Below, in pieces: positions 23,899-33,625 of a DNA stretch of 64,000 nt. The stretch spans positions 248,001-312,000 of the forward strand of contig OZ249404.1 in assembly GCA_965235075.1 (NCBI GenBank). The letters are read 5' to 3'. Each line of letters opens with the position of its first letter. Position 1 is the stretch's first letter. Both the position numbers and the translations under genes were made by a program. The stretch is from Fontibacterium medardense. Lineage in GTDB: Bacteria; Pseudomonadota; Alphaproteobacteria; Pelagibacterales; Pelagibacteraceae. Below the pieces are notes generated by a model, which was given only the letters and a program-made list of their open reading frames with translations, was not told the DNA's origin and ran no database searches.

Positions 23899-25839
23899 AT
23901 GCAAGACAATTTGGCTTTAGCCATTAAGAATCTCGTTTTGGACAAAGGAATCAATATTCCAGCCTCTAATCCAAAATCTAACGTTCAAGATCTTAAAAAA
24001 CCAGATCTATTTTCACTTACTAAAGAAACAGAATTATTTCAAAATGAAAAAGGTATCACAATTAAAATTGATCGTTCAAAAGATTCAAAATTAACAAATT
24101 TTGGTAAAGCAACTTTAGACGATAGATATTTAGCTGAGGGCGAATCTTACCAAGATTTATTCGCTAGGGTTGCAGCAAATTATTCAGATAACAATCTGCA
24201 TGCACAAAGAATTTATAACTATATTAGCAATCTTTGGTTTATGCCAGCGACACCAGTTTTATCAAATGCGGGAACTGATAGAGGACTACCAATATCTTGT
24301 TTCTTAAACGAAGCTAATGATAGCTTGGATGGAATTTTAGATCTTTGGTCTGAAAACGTTTGGCTTGCAGCAAGAGGTGGCGGAATAGGCAGCTACTGGG
24401 GAAATTTAAGATCTATCGGCGAAAAAATTGGAAGAGTTGGAAAAACCTCTGGAATTATTCCATTTATTAAAGTGATGGATTCTTTAACGTTAGCAATTAG
24501 CCAGGGATCTTTACGAAGAGGATCTGCTGCTTGTTATTTGCAAATTGACCATCCTGAGATTGAAGAATTTATTGAGATGAGGAGACCAACAGGAGGAGAT
24601 CCAAATAGGAAAGCATTAAATCTTCACCATGGCGTTCTAGTAACAGATGCGTTTATGAGAGCTGTAGAGTTAGATGAACAGTGGGCACTTAAGAGTCCTT
24701 ATGACGGAGCAGTTCAAGCAACAATTTCTGCAAGAAATTTATGGATTAGACTTTTAACTGCAAGAGTTGAGACGGGCGAGCCGTATATTATTTTTATAGA
24801 CACTGTTAACAGAATGATTCCGCAACATCATAAACTTGCAGGTCTAACTGTTAAAACTTCAAACTTATGTTCTGAAATTACTTTGCCTACAGGAATTGAT
24901 AAAAATGGAAAAGATAGAACAGCCGTTTGTTGTTTATCTTCAATAAATTTAGAAACATACGAAGAGTGGAAAGATGATAAAAATTTCGTTGAAGATATTA
25001 TGAGATTTTTAGATAATATTTTAAGTGAGTTTATAGAAAAAGCTCCAGATTCTTTTAAAGATGCAAAATATTCTGCGCATCGCGAAAGAAGTGTGGGTCT
25101 TGGCGTTATGGGATTTCATTCTTTCTTACAAAAAAACTTAATTCCTTTCGAATCTGTGATGGCAAAAGTTTGGAATACAAAAATATTTAAATATATCGAT
25201 CAAGAAGTTAATAAAGCTTCAAAAAAACTTGCTGAAGAAAGAGGGCCATGTCCTGACGCTAAAGATTATGGAATAATGGAAAGATTTTCTAATAAAACCG
25301 CAATAGCTCCTACTGCTTCTATTTCTATTATTTGTGGTAGTTCATCACCAGGAATTGAACCTATTGCTGGAAATAGTTATACGCACAAAACATTGTCAGG
25401 TTCTTTTAATGTTAGAAACAAATTTTTAGAAGAAGTTCTTAATAAATACGGAAAAAACAATAATGAGACATGGTCTTCGATTACTACAACCCAAGGATCT
25501 GTTCAGCATTTAGATTTTTTAACTCAAGAAGAAAAAGATGTATTTAAAACTGCATTTGAACTTGATCAAAGATGGTTAATTGATCTTTCAGCAGATAGAA
25601 CGCCTTACATTTCACAAGCTCAATCTTTAAATATATTTCTTCCAGCAGACGTTCATAAAAAAGATTTACATCAAATCCACTTCCAGTCTTGGAAGAAAGG
25701 ATTAAAGAGTCTTTACTACTGTAGGTCGAAATCTATACAGAGAGCAGAAGTTATAAGTAAAAGTTTTGTTGCAACCACAACAGAAAAAACACAGAATGAA
25801 GAAACCAAAAACTATGAGGAATGTTTGTCATGTCAGTAG
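23899..25839 (+). CDS. nrdA: Ribonucleoside-diphosphate reductase, alpha subunit (class I)
   Basis: A 646-residue catalytic subunit. It contains the substrate-site motif MPATPVLSNAGTDRGLPISC, ARGGGIGSYWGNLRS, KTSNLCSEITLP with the active-site cysteine region and TASISIICGSSSPGIEP. The C terminus ends EECLSCQ, with the redox-shuttle pair C642 and C645. No N-terminal ATP-cone of usual form is obvious; the first 60 residues are short and charged. It makes deoxynucleotides with NrdB, whose gene begins inside the 3' end. Confidence 0.94.
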   Translation: MQDNLALAIKNLVLDKGINIPASNPKSNVQDLKKPDLFSLTKETELFQNEKGITIKIDRSKDSKLTNFGKATLDDRYLAEGESYQDLFARVAANYSDNNLHAQRIYNYISNLWFMPATPVLSNAGTDRGLPISCFLNEANDSLDGILDLWSENVWLAARGGGIGSYWGNLRSIGEKIGRVGKTSGIIPFIKVMDSLTLAISQGSLRRGSAACYLQIDHPEIEEFIEMRRPTGGDPNRKALNLHHGVLVTDAFMRAVELDEQWALKSPYDGAVQATISARNLWIRLLTARVETGEPYIIFIDTVNRMIPQHHKLAGLTVKTSNLCSEITLPTGIDKNGKDRTAVCCLSSINLETYEEWKDDKNFVEDIMRFLDNILSEFIEKAPDSFKDAKYSAHRERSVGLGVMGFHSFLQKNLIPFESVMAKVWNTKIFKYIDQEVNKASKKLAEERGPCPDAKDYGIMERFSNKTAIAPTASISIICGSSSPGIEPIAGNSYTHKTLSGSFNVRNKFLEEVLNKYGKNNNETWSSITTTQGSVQHLDFLTQEEKDVFKTAFELDQRWLIDLSADRTPYISQAQSLNIFLPADVHKKDLHQIHFQSWKKGLKSLYYCRSKSIQRAEVISKSFVATTTEKTQNEETKNYEECLSCQ

Positions 25840-26855
25840 CCGTTAAAATTCAAGATAAAATTATTGATAAAAATTATTGCGACACACAAGGATTGTTAAA
25901 AGATAATCCTGTTTACAAACCTTTTAGATACCCATGGTGCTATGACGCTTGGTTAACTCAACAAAGAATTCACTGGTTGCCAGAAGAGGTTCCGTTATCT
26001 GAGGATATTAGAGATTGGCAAAAAAAATTAACTCAAGGTGAAAAGAATTTACTTACTCAAATTTTTAGATTTTTTACTCAAGCAGATGTTGAGGTTAACA
26101 ATTGTTATCTTAGACACTACACAAGCGTATTTAAACCAACAGAAGTTTTAATGATGATGACTGCGTTTTCAGCAATGGAAACAATTCATATCGCTGCTTA
26201 CTCTCATTTACTAGACACTATCGGAATGCCAGATTCTGAATATTCTGCATTTCTAAAATATAAAGAGATGAAAGATAAGTATGATTACATGAAAAATTTT
26301 AACACAAACAATAAGCGTGAAATTGCTAAAACAGTTGCTGTGTTTAGCGCATTCACCGAGGGTCTTCAGTTGTTTGCTAGTTTTGCAATTTTACTTAACT
26401 TTCCTAGATTTAATAAAATGAAAGGAATGGGTCAAATTGTTACTTGGTCTGTAAGAGATGAAACTCTTCATTGCAATTCGATGATCAAAATTTTTAATAC
26501 TTTTTGCGATGAGAATCCAGGCTTACTAGATGAGAGTTTAAAAAAAGAAATTTATGATGCTTGCAGAACAATTGTTCATCATGAAGATGCTTTTATCGAT
26601 TTAGCATTTGAAATGGGTGATATTGAAGGACTAACAGCTCAGCAAGTTAAAGATTATATTAGATGGATTGCAAATCGTAGATTATCTCAATTACGCTTAA
26701 AAGAGATTTACGAAGTTAAAGAAAATCCATTATCTTGGTTAGATGATATGTTAAACGGCGTTGAGCACATGAACTTTTTTGAAGGTAGAGCGACAGAATA
26801 TTCTAAAGCCTCTACAAAAGGTTCTTGGGTTGAAGCCTTTGAATTTACCAGATAA
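25830..26855 (+). CDS. nrdB: Ribonucleoside-diphosphate reductase, beta subunit (class I)
   Basis: A 341-residue ferritin-like radical subunit. The helix SAMETIHIAAYSH carries metal ligands E117 and H120 and the potential radical tyrosine Y124 (E. coli ETIHSRSY equivalent); the second set is RDETLHCNS. The metal type (Fe or Mn) cannot be read from this. I choose the ATG at 25830 because GAGGA at 25816-25820 is spaced 9 bases from it; the in-frame ATG at 25821 is an alternative. It overlaps nrdA by 10 bases. Confidence 0.93.
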   Translation: MSVAVKIQDKIIDKNYCDTQGLLKDNPVYKPFRYPWCYDAWLTQQRIHWLPEEVPLSEDIRDWQKKLTQGEKNLLTQIFRFFTQADVEVNNCYLRHYTSVFKPTEVLMMMTAFSAMETIHIAAYSHLLDTIGMPDSEYSAFLKYKEMKDKYDYMKNFNTNNKREIAKTVAVFSAFTEGLQLFASFAILLNFPRFNKMKGMGQIVTWSVRDETLHCNSMIKIFNTFCDENPGLLDESLKKEIYDACRTIVHHEDAFIDLAFEMGDIEGLTAQQVKDYIRWIANRRLSQLRLKEIYEVKENPLSWLDDMLNGVEHMNFFEGRATEYSKASTKGSWVEAFEFTR

Positions 26856-26861
26856 TTAAAA

Positions 26862-27989
26862 TTACCTTTTATCTATTGGTTGAACTTTTCGGTGAACAGA
26901 TCCCGTGTATTTTGATAAGGGTCTGATCAATCTGTTGTCTTTTAATTGCTCATTTATGTGAGCAGACCATCCTGTAATTCTTGCTATTACAAAAATTGGA
27001 GTAAAGAAATCCACATCAAATCCCATTAAATAATAAGTAGGACCTGATGGAAAATCTAAATTTGGAAATATATTTTTTTCTTTAATCATTGTCTCTTCTA
27101 ATATTTTAGAAATTTTAGGGAATTTTTCATTTTTATAAAACTCAGCAGTTTTGTAATAATATTTAGTCATTGTAGGAACTCTAGAATCTCCTTTTTTATA
27201 AACACGATGACCAAAGCCGATAATTAAATCCTTATTTTTAATTTTATTTAGAATGTATTTTTCAGCATTTTCAGGTTCTTTAATGTCTAAGAACATTTCC
27301 ATCACAGCTTCATTCGCACCTCCATGCAATGGACCTTTTAAAGCACTAATTCCTCCAACAATTGCACTATGAATATCAGCAAGAGTACTTGTAATAACTC
27401 GTGATGTAAAAGTTGAGGCGTTAAAACTATGTTCAGCGTATAAAATTAAAGACACATCAAATGCTTTAACCACATCTTTACTTGGAACTTTTCCAAAGCA
27501 CATATGAAAAAAGTTTTCGCTGAAGCTTAAATCTTTTTTGGGATCTATTATGTCTAGTCCTTTTCTTGTTCTAAAATTTGCAGCAACTGTTGTAGGAGTT
27601 TTTGCAAAAATTTTTATAAATTTATTATAATTAGCTTCGATTGTATTTATTGAGGTTTCTGAGTCTTCCAAACCTAAATGACTAACAGAAGTTCTGGTAG
27701 TATCCATTGGATGTGCATTTTTAGGATAGTTTTGAATAACTTTTTTTAAATTAGAACTAATTTCTCTATTGCTTCTTTCTTCTTCTTGAAATTTAGCTAG
27801 TTGCGATTTATTTGGAAGTTCTCCATGTAATAATAAGTAAGCAACTTCCTCAAACACACATACTTCAGCTAGATCTTGAACCGCATAACCTCTATAGGTT
27901 AAAGAATTGATATCTGGCATTACCTCTGAAACTTTAGTTTCATCAGCGATAACGCCAACTAGTCCTTTCTTAATTTCAACTTCAGCCAT
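26862..27989 (-). CDS. prpC: 2-methylcitrate synthase / citrate synthase family
   Basis: A 375-residue citrate-synthase fold enzyme. The catalytic histidines appear in LILYAEHSFNASTFT and IIGFGHRVYKKGDSR, and ALKGPLHGGANEAVMEMF carries the substrate-binding histidine. Adjacent prpB and the short PrpC-like length favour condensation of propionyl-CoA with oxaloacetate over the main citrate synthase. The pair lies 2 bases apart on the same strand. Both activities can occur in this family. Confidence 0.88.
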   Translation of the reverse strand: MAEVEIKKGLVGVIADETKVSEVMPDINSLTYRGYAVQDLAEVCVFEEVAYLLLHGELPNKSQLAKFQEEERSNREISSNLKKVIQNYPKNAHPMDTTRTSVSHLGLEDSETSINTIEANYNKFIKIFAKTPTTVAANFRTRKGLDIIDPKKDLSFSENFFHMCFGKVPSKDVVKAFDVSLILYAEHSFNASTFTSRVITSTLADIHSAIVGGISALKGPLHGGANEAVMEMFLDIKEPENAEKYILNKIKNKDLIIGFGHRVYKKGDSRVPTMTKYYYKTAEFYKNEKFPKISKILEETMIKEKNIFPNLDFPSGPTYYLMGFDVDFFTPIFVIARITGWSAHINEQLKDNRLIRPLSKYTGSVHRKVQPIDKR

Positions 27990-27991
27990 CT

Positions 27992-28897
27992 TTATTCATG
28001 TCCTTTTTTAGAAAACTTAAAAATAGAGCTATCAAATTCACTATATTTTTCATAATCAACTAATTCATATAATCTTTTTCTAGTCTGCATTTTATCAATT
28101 ACATTATTTTGATGACCATCCTTGAATATCTGCCTTAATCCGTCCTCAACATTTTTTAATGCTAATCTTTGTGTTGTTACTGGGTAAATAACTAAATTAT
28201 AACCAAGGTTATTAAGCTCTTTAGTAGAAAGTAATTTTGATTTTCCAAATTCAGTCATATTAGCAAGCAAATAAGCTTTTGTAGCTTTTCTCATTTTTTC
28301 AAATTCTTTTTCATCCTTTAACGCCTCAGGAAAAATCATATCTGCTCCAGCATCAACATAAGCTTTTACTCTTGAAATTGTTTTGTCTAAACCTTCAACA
28401 GCGTTAGCATCAGTTCTTGCTATAATTAAAAAGTTTTTATCTTTTCTAGCCTTGACTGCTGATTTAATTTTTTTAACCATCTCACTTGCGCTAACAACAT
28501 CTTTATTGTCTAAGTGCCCACATCTTTTCGGATTAACTTGATCTTCAATGTGACAACCGGAAACTCCAAAATTTTCAAACGTTTCAATTGTTCGCGCACA
28601 ATTCATAGGTTCACCAAATCCAGTGTCAGCATCAACAATTGAAGGTAGATTTGTAACTCTTGCAATTTGTTCGGCTCTATAAGAAACTTCAGTTAAAGTT
28701 GTAAGTCCAATATCAGGAATTCCTAAATCATTAGCCATAACAGCGCCTGAAATATAAACGCCCTCATAGCCAATTTCTTCAATTAATTTTGCAACTAAGG
28801 GATTGTATGCTCCTGGAAAGCGAACAAGTTTTCCTGTTTTTAATTTTTTTTGTAAGTCAGCTCTTTTTTCTGCGGGTGTCTTTTTAACAAAATACAT
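27992..28897 (-). CDS. prpB: Methylisocitrate lyase
   Basis: A 301-residue isocitrate-lyase superfamily TIM barrel. It has DADTGFGEPMNCARTIE, GVSGCHIEDQVNPKRCGHLD with the catalytic KRCGH cysteine, and IARTDANAVEGL. It cleaves 2-methylisocitrate to pyruvate and succinate in propionate breakdown. It lies between prpC and the HAD phosphatase with gaps of 2 bases. The dehydratase prpD is not in this window. Confidence 0.92.
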   Translation of the reverse strand: MYFVKKTPAEKRADLQKKLKTGKLVRFPGAYNPLVAKLIEEIGYEGVYISGAVMANDLGIPDIGLTTLTEVSYRAEQIARVTNLPSIVDADTGFGEPMNCARTIETFENFGVSGCHIEDQVNPKRCGHLDNKDVVSASEMVKKIKSAVKARKDKNFLIIARTDANAVEGLDKTISRVKAYVDAGADMIFPEALKDEKEFEKMRKATKAYLLANMTEFGKSKLLSTKELNNLGYNLVIYPVTTQRLALKNVEDGLRQIFKDGHQNNVIDKMQTRKRLYELVDYEKYSEFDSSIFKFSKKGHE

Positions 28898-28899
28898 AA

Positions 28900-29571
28900 T
28901 TAATTTAAAAATTTCATTTTAGATAATATTCCATTCATTTCAGTAAAGTCATTAATAAAATGATTATGGTAAATACTATTTTGATCTTTTTCAGTATAAC
29001 CGCCTTTTACCAGAATAAAATTCACTTTCGCTATTCTTGCAGTTTCGGCATCTGTTTCGCTGTCACCAACCATAATGCTATCTTCTTTTTTAACATCTAA
29101 AATTTCTAATATATTTGTTAAATGTCTTGGATCAGGTTTTCTATATTCAAAAGTATCAGCTCCTGCAATGTAATCAAAATATTCAATAAGATTAATTTCT
29201 TTAAGAAGTTTCTTGGCCAAAGATTCCATTTTATTGGTGCAAATAGCAAAATTAATTTTTTGAGATTTTCCCCAAGCAAGAAACTCATTAACTCCTTTAA
29301 TAATTTGTGATTTTTTTGAAATATTTTCTCTATAATAATTAATAAATTCCTCAGTCATTTTTTTATGAATATTCTGATCGAATTTTTTTTCTTCTTCTTT
29401 CAAAGAACTTAAAATCATATTAGCAGCACCTCTGCCAGCCAAATGACGTATATCTGTAAGTGGTTTTTGGTGATAACCAAATTTTTGCATTACATAATTA
29501 TGAGCATCCATTAAATCAGGAGCGGAATCTACAAGGGTTCCGTCCAGATCAAAAACTATTGCTTTGCTCAT
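28900..29571 (-). CDS. gph: HAD phosphatase, phosphoglycolate phosphatase-like
   Basis: A 223-residue HAD hydrolase. The nucleophile motif is FDLDGTLVDSAPDLMDAH, motif II is FAICTNKM, the lysine/aspartate end is RKPDPRHL and SIMVGDSETDA. This matches Gph, which removes 2-phosphoglycolate, or a general sugar phosphatase of the same clade. It is first in an apparent three-gene unit with prpB and prpC; a functional link to propionate use is not evident. Confidence 0.82.
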   Translation of the reverse strand: MSKAIVFDLDGTLVDSAPDLMDAHNYVMQKFGYHQKPLTDIRHLAGRGAANMILSSLKEEEKKFDQNIHKKMTEEFINYYRENISKKSQIIKGVNEFLAWGKSQKINFAICTNKMESLAKKLLKEINLIEYFDYIAGADTFEYRKPDPRHLTNILEILDVKKEDSIMVGDSETDAETARIAKVNFILVKGGYTEKDQNSIYHNHFINDFTEMNGILSKMKFLN

Positions 29572-29703
29572 AAATTAATTGAAGAAAATTAGTAGTTAAA
29601 AGAAATAATTTGTGAGTTAAATTATTAAAATCATTACTATAGTAACATTGTTCAAATAGCAATAAATCATAAATTTGAATTAAAGTTATTTATAAATTTC
29701 ATT

Positions 29704-30315
29704 ATGATTGAATCTGAAAAATTATTACAAAATAAAATTAAAAAAGCAGTAATTAAAAAAGGAGTTAAATTAATTTCTTCAGAATCAATTTATTTATCAT
29801 CAGACACAAAATTTGGAAAAAATGTTTTAATCGAACCTTATGTTGTCATCGGCAAAGGTGTTAAAATCGGAAATAATGTTAAAATTTTAAGTTTTTCATA
29901 TATAGAGAAAACAAAAATTGGAAACAATGTAACCATTGGACCCTTTGCAAGATTAAGACCAGATACAGTTTTAGATGATAATTCTAAAATTGGAAATTTT
30001 GTTGAAATTAAAAAATCTAGAGTTGGGAAAAATTCTAAAGTTAACCACTTAAGTTATATTGGAGATTCAGTGTTAGGAAAAAATGTTAATGTTGGCGCAG
30101 GAACAATTACATGCAATTATGATGGTAAAAATAAATATAAAACTAAAATTTTAGATAATGCTTTTATAGGTTCAAATAGTTCATTAGTTGCGCCAGTTAA
30201 AATAGGAAAAAATACAGTGATCGGAGCAGGATCCATTATTACCAAAGATGTAAAAGATAACGCCCTTGCTTTAAGTAGAGTCTCTCAAAGAGAATTTAAA
30301 AAAAGAAAAAAATAA
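29704..30315 (+). CDS. glmU: Stand-alone GlmU acetyltransferase domain
   Basis: A 203-residue left-handed beta-helix that aligns with only the C-terminal half of GlmU. ATIGPFARLRP-type sequence appears as TIGPFARLRPDTV, followed by VGNFVE-like KIGNFVEIKK, NHLSYIGDS with catalytic histidine H115, AGTITCNYDG and NALALSRVSQ. It should acetylate glucosamine 1-phosphate. The N-terminal uridyltransferase domain (some 230 residues) is absent; the first 20 residues resemble only the linker. It sits 9 bases before glmS, giving an amino-sugar pair. Confidence 0.85.
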   Translation: MIESEKLLQNKIKKAVIKKGVKLISSESIYLSSDTKFGKNVLIEPYVVIGKGVKIGNNVKILSFSYIEKTKIGNNVTIGPFARLRPDTVLDDNSKIGNFVEIKKSRVGKNSKVNHLSYIGDSVLGKNVNVGAGTITCNYDGKNKYKTKILDNAFIGSNSSLVAPVKIGKNTVIGAGSIITKDVKDNALALSRVSQREFKKRKK

Positions 30316-30324
30316 AAATAATTT

Positions 30325-32145
30325 ATGTGCGGTATTATTGGTATTGCCAGTTATAAAGATATTTCTAAAGAAATTTTAGAATCTTTAAAAAAACTTGAAT
30401 ATCGAGGTTATGACTCTGCTGGAATTTCAACAATTTACAATGGAGAAATAGTAGAAAATAAGTGCGCTGGTAAAGTTTCAGATTTAGAAAAATTAATTAA
30501 AAAAACTTCATTGTCTGGAAATATTGGAATTGGTCATGTTCGTTGGGCTACTCATGGAATCCCAAATCAGGTAAATGCTCATCCACATTCTTCAGAAGAA
30601 GTTTCGGTTGTTCATAATGGAATCATTGAAAATTCTGCAATTATTAAAAAAGAACTAATAGAAAAAGGACATATTTTTAAATCACAAACAGATACTGAGG
30701 TTGTAACTCATCTTATTACAGAGAATTTAAAAAAGATGAATTATCTAGACTCTGTATTTGAAACTTTAAAAAAATTAGAGGGAAGTTTTGCATTGGGTAT
30801 CATTTTTAAAAAATTTAATAATTTAATTGTTGGAGCAAGAAGAGGAAGTCCTCTTGCTGTTGGCTATTCAGATAAAGAAAAATATATAGGATCAGATTCT
30901 TATGCTTTAAACTCCATGACAAATGAAGTTTCTTATCTTGATGATGGAGATGTATGCGTATTAACCAAAGATAAAATTGAATTCTTTGATAAAAATAAGA
31001 AAAAAATTAAAAAAAAAATACATAAATTAGCCAATGAAGAGGGTAATTATAGCAAAGGAAATTTTAAAGATTTTATGTCCAAAGAAATTTCTGAACAACC
31101 AGATGTTATTAAAAAATGTATTAACGAATATCTAGATAAAATAAGAAAAGAGATCAATATAGTTAACTTTCCAGTTGACCCCAAAAAAATTACAAAAGTT
31201 AACTTAATAGCGTGCGGTACAGCATATCATGCTTGTATAGTTGGTAAGTATTGGTTTGAAGAGTTTACTAACCTAGATGTGAGCGTAGATGTTGCATCAG
31301 AATTTAGATACAGAAATAATAAAATAAAAGAAAATGAACTCTATATTTTTGTTTCTCAATCAGGAGAAACTGCAGATACGATCGCAGCATTAGATTTTTG
31401 TAAAAAAAGAGGAGCAAAAACATGTGCAATTGTAAATGTTACTGAAAGTTCATTATCAAGATTATCAGATTTGGTATTACCAATTCATGTCGGACCAGAA
31501 GTAGGCGTTGCCTCAACAAAAGCTTTCACAGGACAGATTTTAGTTCTTTTATTATTCATTTTAAAAATTGCAAGAATTAGAAATGAAATAAAAGAAGAGG
31601 AGTATCTGAATGTTGTTAAAGATTTGGAAAAAATTCATTCTAATGTTGCATTAATTTTAAATAATAAAAAAATAATTGAAGAGCTAGCAGTAGATTTTAT
31701 AGACATTAAAGGTTCAATGTTTTTAGGCAGAGGACTTTCGTATCCAATAGCATTGGAAGGCGCTCTTAAATTTAAAGAGCTTACTTACCTACACGCAGAA
31801 GGTTATCCAGCTGGAGAAATGAAGCATGGTCCTTTAGCTTTAGTTGAAAATGGAATGCCAGTTATCGTTATTGCCCCTAAAGATAGATTTTATGAAAAAA
31901 CAATTTCCAATATGCAGGAAGTTATTGCTCGAGGTGGAAAAATTTTATTAATTTCAGATCATGCTGAAGAGGTTGCGACTAGTGAAAATATTTGGTCAGA
32001 AATTAGAATTCCAAAAATTCATAAATTTCTTTCTCCTTTTTTAAGCAATATCCCTTTACAGTTGCTCGCGTATTATGTTGCTTTAAAAAAAGGTAACGAC
32101 ATAGATAAGCCAAGAAATTTAGCCAAATCTGTTACAGTTGAATAA
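30325..32145 (+). CDS. glmS: Glutamine-fructose-6-phosphate aminotransferase (isomerizing)
   Basis: A 606-residue enzyme. The glutaminase domain begins MCGIIGIASY with nucleophile C2 and has HVRWATHGIPNQVNAHPH; two SIS domains follow with ACGTAYHAC, VSQSGETADT, STKAFTGQ and GRGLSYPIALEGALKFKEL. The C terminus ends NLAKSVTVE as in the family. It makes glucosamine 6-phosphate for peptidoglycan and LPS. The 9-base gap to the GlmU-like gene leaves no room for a glmS ribozyme. Confidence 0.97.
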   Translation: MCGIIGIASYKDISKEILESLKKLEYRGYDSAGISTIYNGEIVENKCAGKVSDLEKLIKKTSLSGNIGIGHVRWATHGIPNQVNAHPHSSEEVSVVHNGIIENSAIIKKELIEKGHIFKSQTDTEVVTHLITENLKKMNYLDSVFETLKKLEGSFALGIIFKKFNNLIVGARRGSPLAVGYSDKEKYIGSDSYALNSMTNEVSYLDDGDVCVLTKDKIEFFDKNKKKIKKKIHKLANEEGNYSKGNFKDFMSKEISEQPDVIKKCINEYLDKIRKEINIVNFPVDPKKITKVNLIACGTAYHACIVGKYWFEEFTNLDVSVDVASEFRYRNNKIKENELYIFVSQSGETADTIAALDFCKKRGAKTCAIVNVTESSLSRLSDLVLPIHVGPEVGVASTKAFTGQILVLLLFILKIARIRNEIKEEEYLNVVKDLEKIHSNVALILNNKKIIEELAVDFIDIKGSMFLGRGLSYPIALEGALKFKELTYLHAEGYPAGEMKHGPLALVENGMPVIVIAPKDRFYEKTISNMQEVIARGGKILLISDHAEEVATSENIWSEIRIPKIHKFLSPFLSNIPLQLLAYYVALKKGNDIDKPRNLAKSVTVE

Positions 32146-32152
32146 TTTATTC

Positions 32153-32181
32153 TTGTAGGCTTAGAACTCTCTCTATATATA
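32153..32181 (+). promoter_or_regulatory. Predicted promoter of the DAHP synthase gene
   Basis: TTGTAG at 32153-32158 and TATATA at 32176-32181 with a 17-base spacer. The expected start is near 32188, about 7 bases before the ATG at 32195. Confidence 0.4.
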
Positions 32182-32194
32182 CTGTAGGTTGAAT

Positions 32195-33571
32195 ATGAAA
32201 AATTGGAAACCAAATTCTTGGAGAGCAAAAACTGCAAAGCATTTACCTGTTTATGATAACGTAGGTAAATTAAACGAAGTTTTGAAAGAAATTTCTAAAT
32301 TTCCTCCACTTGTTTTTGCAGGAGAGACACGCACACTTAAACATATGTTAGGAGAAGTGAGCGAAGGAAAGGCTTTTTTATTTCAAGGAGGAGATTGCGC
32401 TGAGAGTTTTGAAGAATTTCATCCTGATAATATTAGAGATTTATTTAAAGTTATTTTACAGGTTTCTTTAATACTTACCGTTTCATCGCATTTACCAATA
32501 GTAAAAATAGGTAGAGTCGCAGGTCAATTCTCTAAACCAAGAAGTTCTTCCACAGAAGTTATAGATGGGAAAGAGCTTCCTAGTTACTTAGGAGATAATA
32601 TTAATGGTATGAAATTCGATGAGCAGTCTAGAAGACCGGATCCTGTTAGACTCTTAAAATCTTATTCACAATCTGCCTCAACATTGAATTTATTAAGAGC
32701 ATTTTCTCAAGGAGGTTTTGCTGACTTAAGTAAAGTTCATTTATGGAATATGGACTTTGTAAATAAGAGCGCAGATAAAAAATTTAAAGAGATTCAAAAT
32801 AAAGTTATGGAAGCTTTAAATTTTATGCATGCTTGCGGTATAACTATTGAGCAAAATAGAAGATTAAGAACTGTTAATTTTTACACAAGCCATGAGGCTT
32901 TGCATCTTCCTTACGAAGAAGCAATGACACGAGTAGATTCAACAACGGGAGAACATCATGATACTTCAGCACATTTTTTATGGATTGGAGATCGTACAAG
33001 ACAAATAGATGGCGCTCACGTGGAGTTTTGTAGAGGAATCAAAAATCCAATAGGAATTAAGTGTGGACCTAGTTTAGATCCAAAAGAATTAATCAAGTTA
33101 ATTGAAGTGTTAAATCCAGATGACGAGGCTGGGAGAATAACTCTAATAGCTAGATTTGGTCATGATAAAGTCGAAAAATTTTTACCAAAGCTTATTCAAG
33201 CCGTAAAAAAAACAAATAAAAAAGTAATCTGGTCGTGTGACCCTATGCACGGCAATACTATCAAATCCACTACTGGATTTAAAACTAGACCATTTAAGGA
33301 CATAATTTCTGAAGTAAAAAGTTTCTTCGATGTTCATCAAGGAGAGGGAACTTATGCTGGAGGACTTCATATTGAAATGACAGGGAAAAATGTCACAGAA
33401 TGTATTGGTGGAGCACAAAATATTACTGATAAAGATTTATCAAGTAGATATCATACACATTGCGATCCTAGATTGAATGCAAATCAAGCTATTGAGTTAG
33501 CCTTCCTTATTTCTGAAGAAATTAAGAAAAATTCAAAATACTCAATAAATTCTATTAGAAAAGCTTCTTAA
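32195..33571 (+). CDS. 3-deoxy-7-phosphoheptulonate synthase, class II
   Basis: A 458-residue class II DAHP synthase, the first step of aromatic amino acid synthesis. Features include WKPNSWRAK at the start, FLFQGGDCAESF with the metal-binding cysteine, RVAGQFSKPRSS, FYTSHEALHLPYE and SCDPMHGNT with GGLHIEMTGKNVTECIGG. I start at the ATG at 32195; a TTG two codons earlier is in frame but unlikely. Class II enzymes are the plant-like type used by many Alphaproteobacteria. Confidence 0.94.
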   Translation: MKNWKPNSWRAKTAKHLPVYDNVGKLNEVLKEISKFPPLVFAGETRTLKHMLGEVSEGKAFLFQGGDCAESFEEFHPDNIRDLFKVILQVSLILTVSSHLPIVKIGRVAGQFSKPRSSSTEVIDGKELPSYLGDNINGMKFDEQSRRPDPVRLLKSYSQSASTLNLLRAFSQGGFADLSKVHLWNMDFVNKSADKKFKEIQNKVMEALNFMHACGITIEQNRRLRTVNFYTSHEALHLPYEEAMTRVDSTTGEHHDTSAHFLWIGDRTRQIDGAHVEFCRGIKNPIGIKCGPSLDPKELIKLIEVLNPDDEAGRITLIARFGHDKVEKFLPKLIQAVKKTNKKVIWSCDPMHGNTIKSTTGFKTRPFKDIISEVKSFFDVHQGEGTYAGGLHIEMTGKNVTECIGGAQNITDKDLSSRYHTHCDPRLNANQAIELAFLISEEIKKNSKYSINSIRKAS

Positions 33572-33595
33572 AAATTATTTTTTAATAATTTTTTT
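33571..33595 (+). terminator. AT-only hairpin with T-run after the DAHP synthase gene
   Basis: AAAATTATT (33571-33579) pairs perfectly with AATAATTTT (33584-33592) around four T's and is followed by TTT. It begins on the last base of the stop codon. The stem is AT-only and thus weak, so termination is plausible but not certain. Confidence 0.4.
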
Positions 33596-33625
33596 GCTTC
33601 AAACTTAAAAAAAAGTAAAAATATT

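Noticed and set aside
30316..30324. A glmS ribozyme or riboswitch before glmS.
   Set aside because: Only 9 bases separate the GlmU-like gene and glmS.
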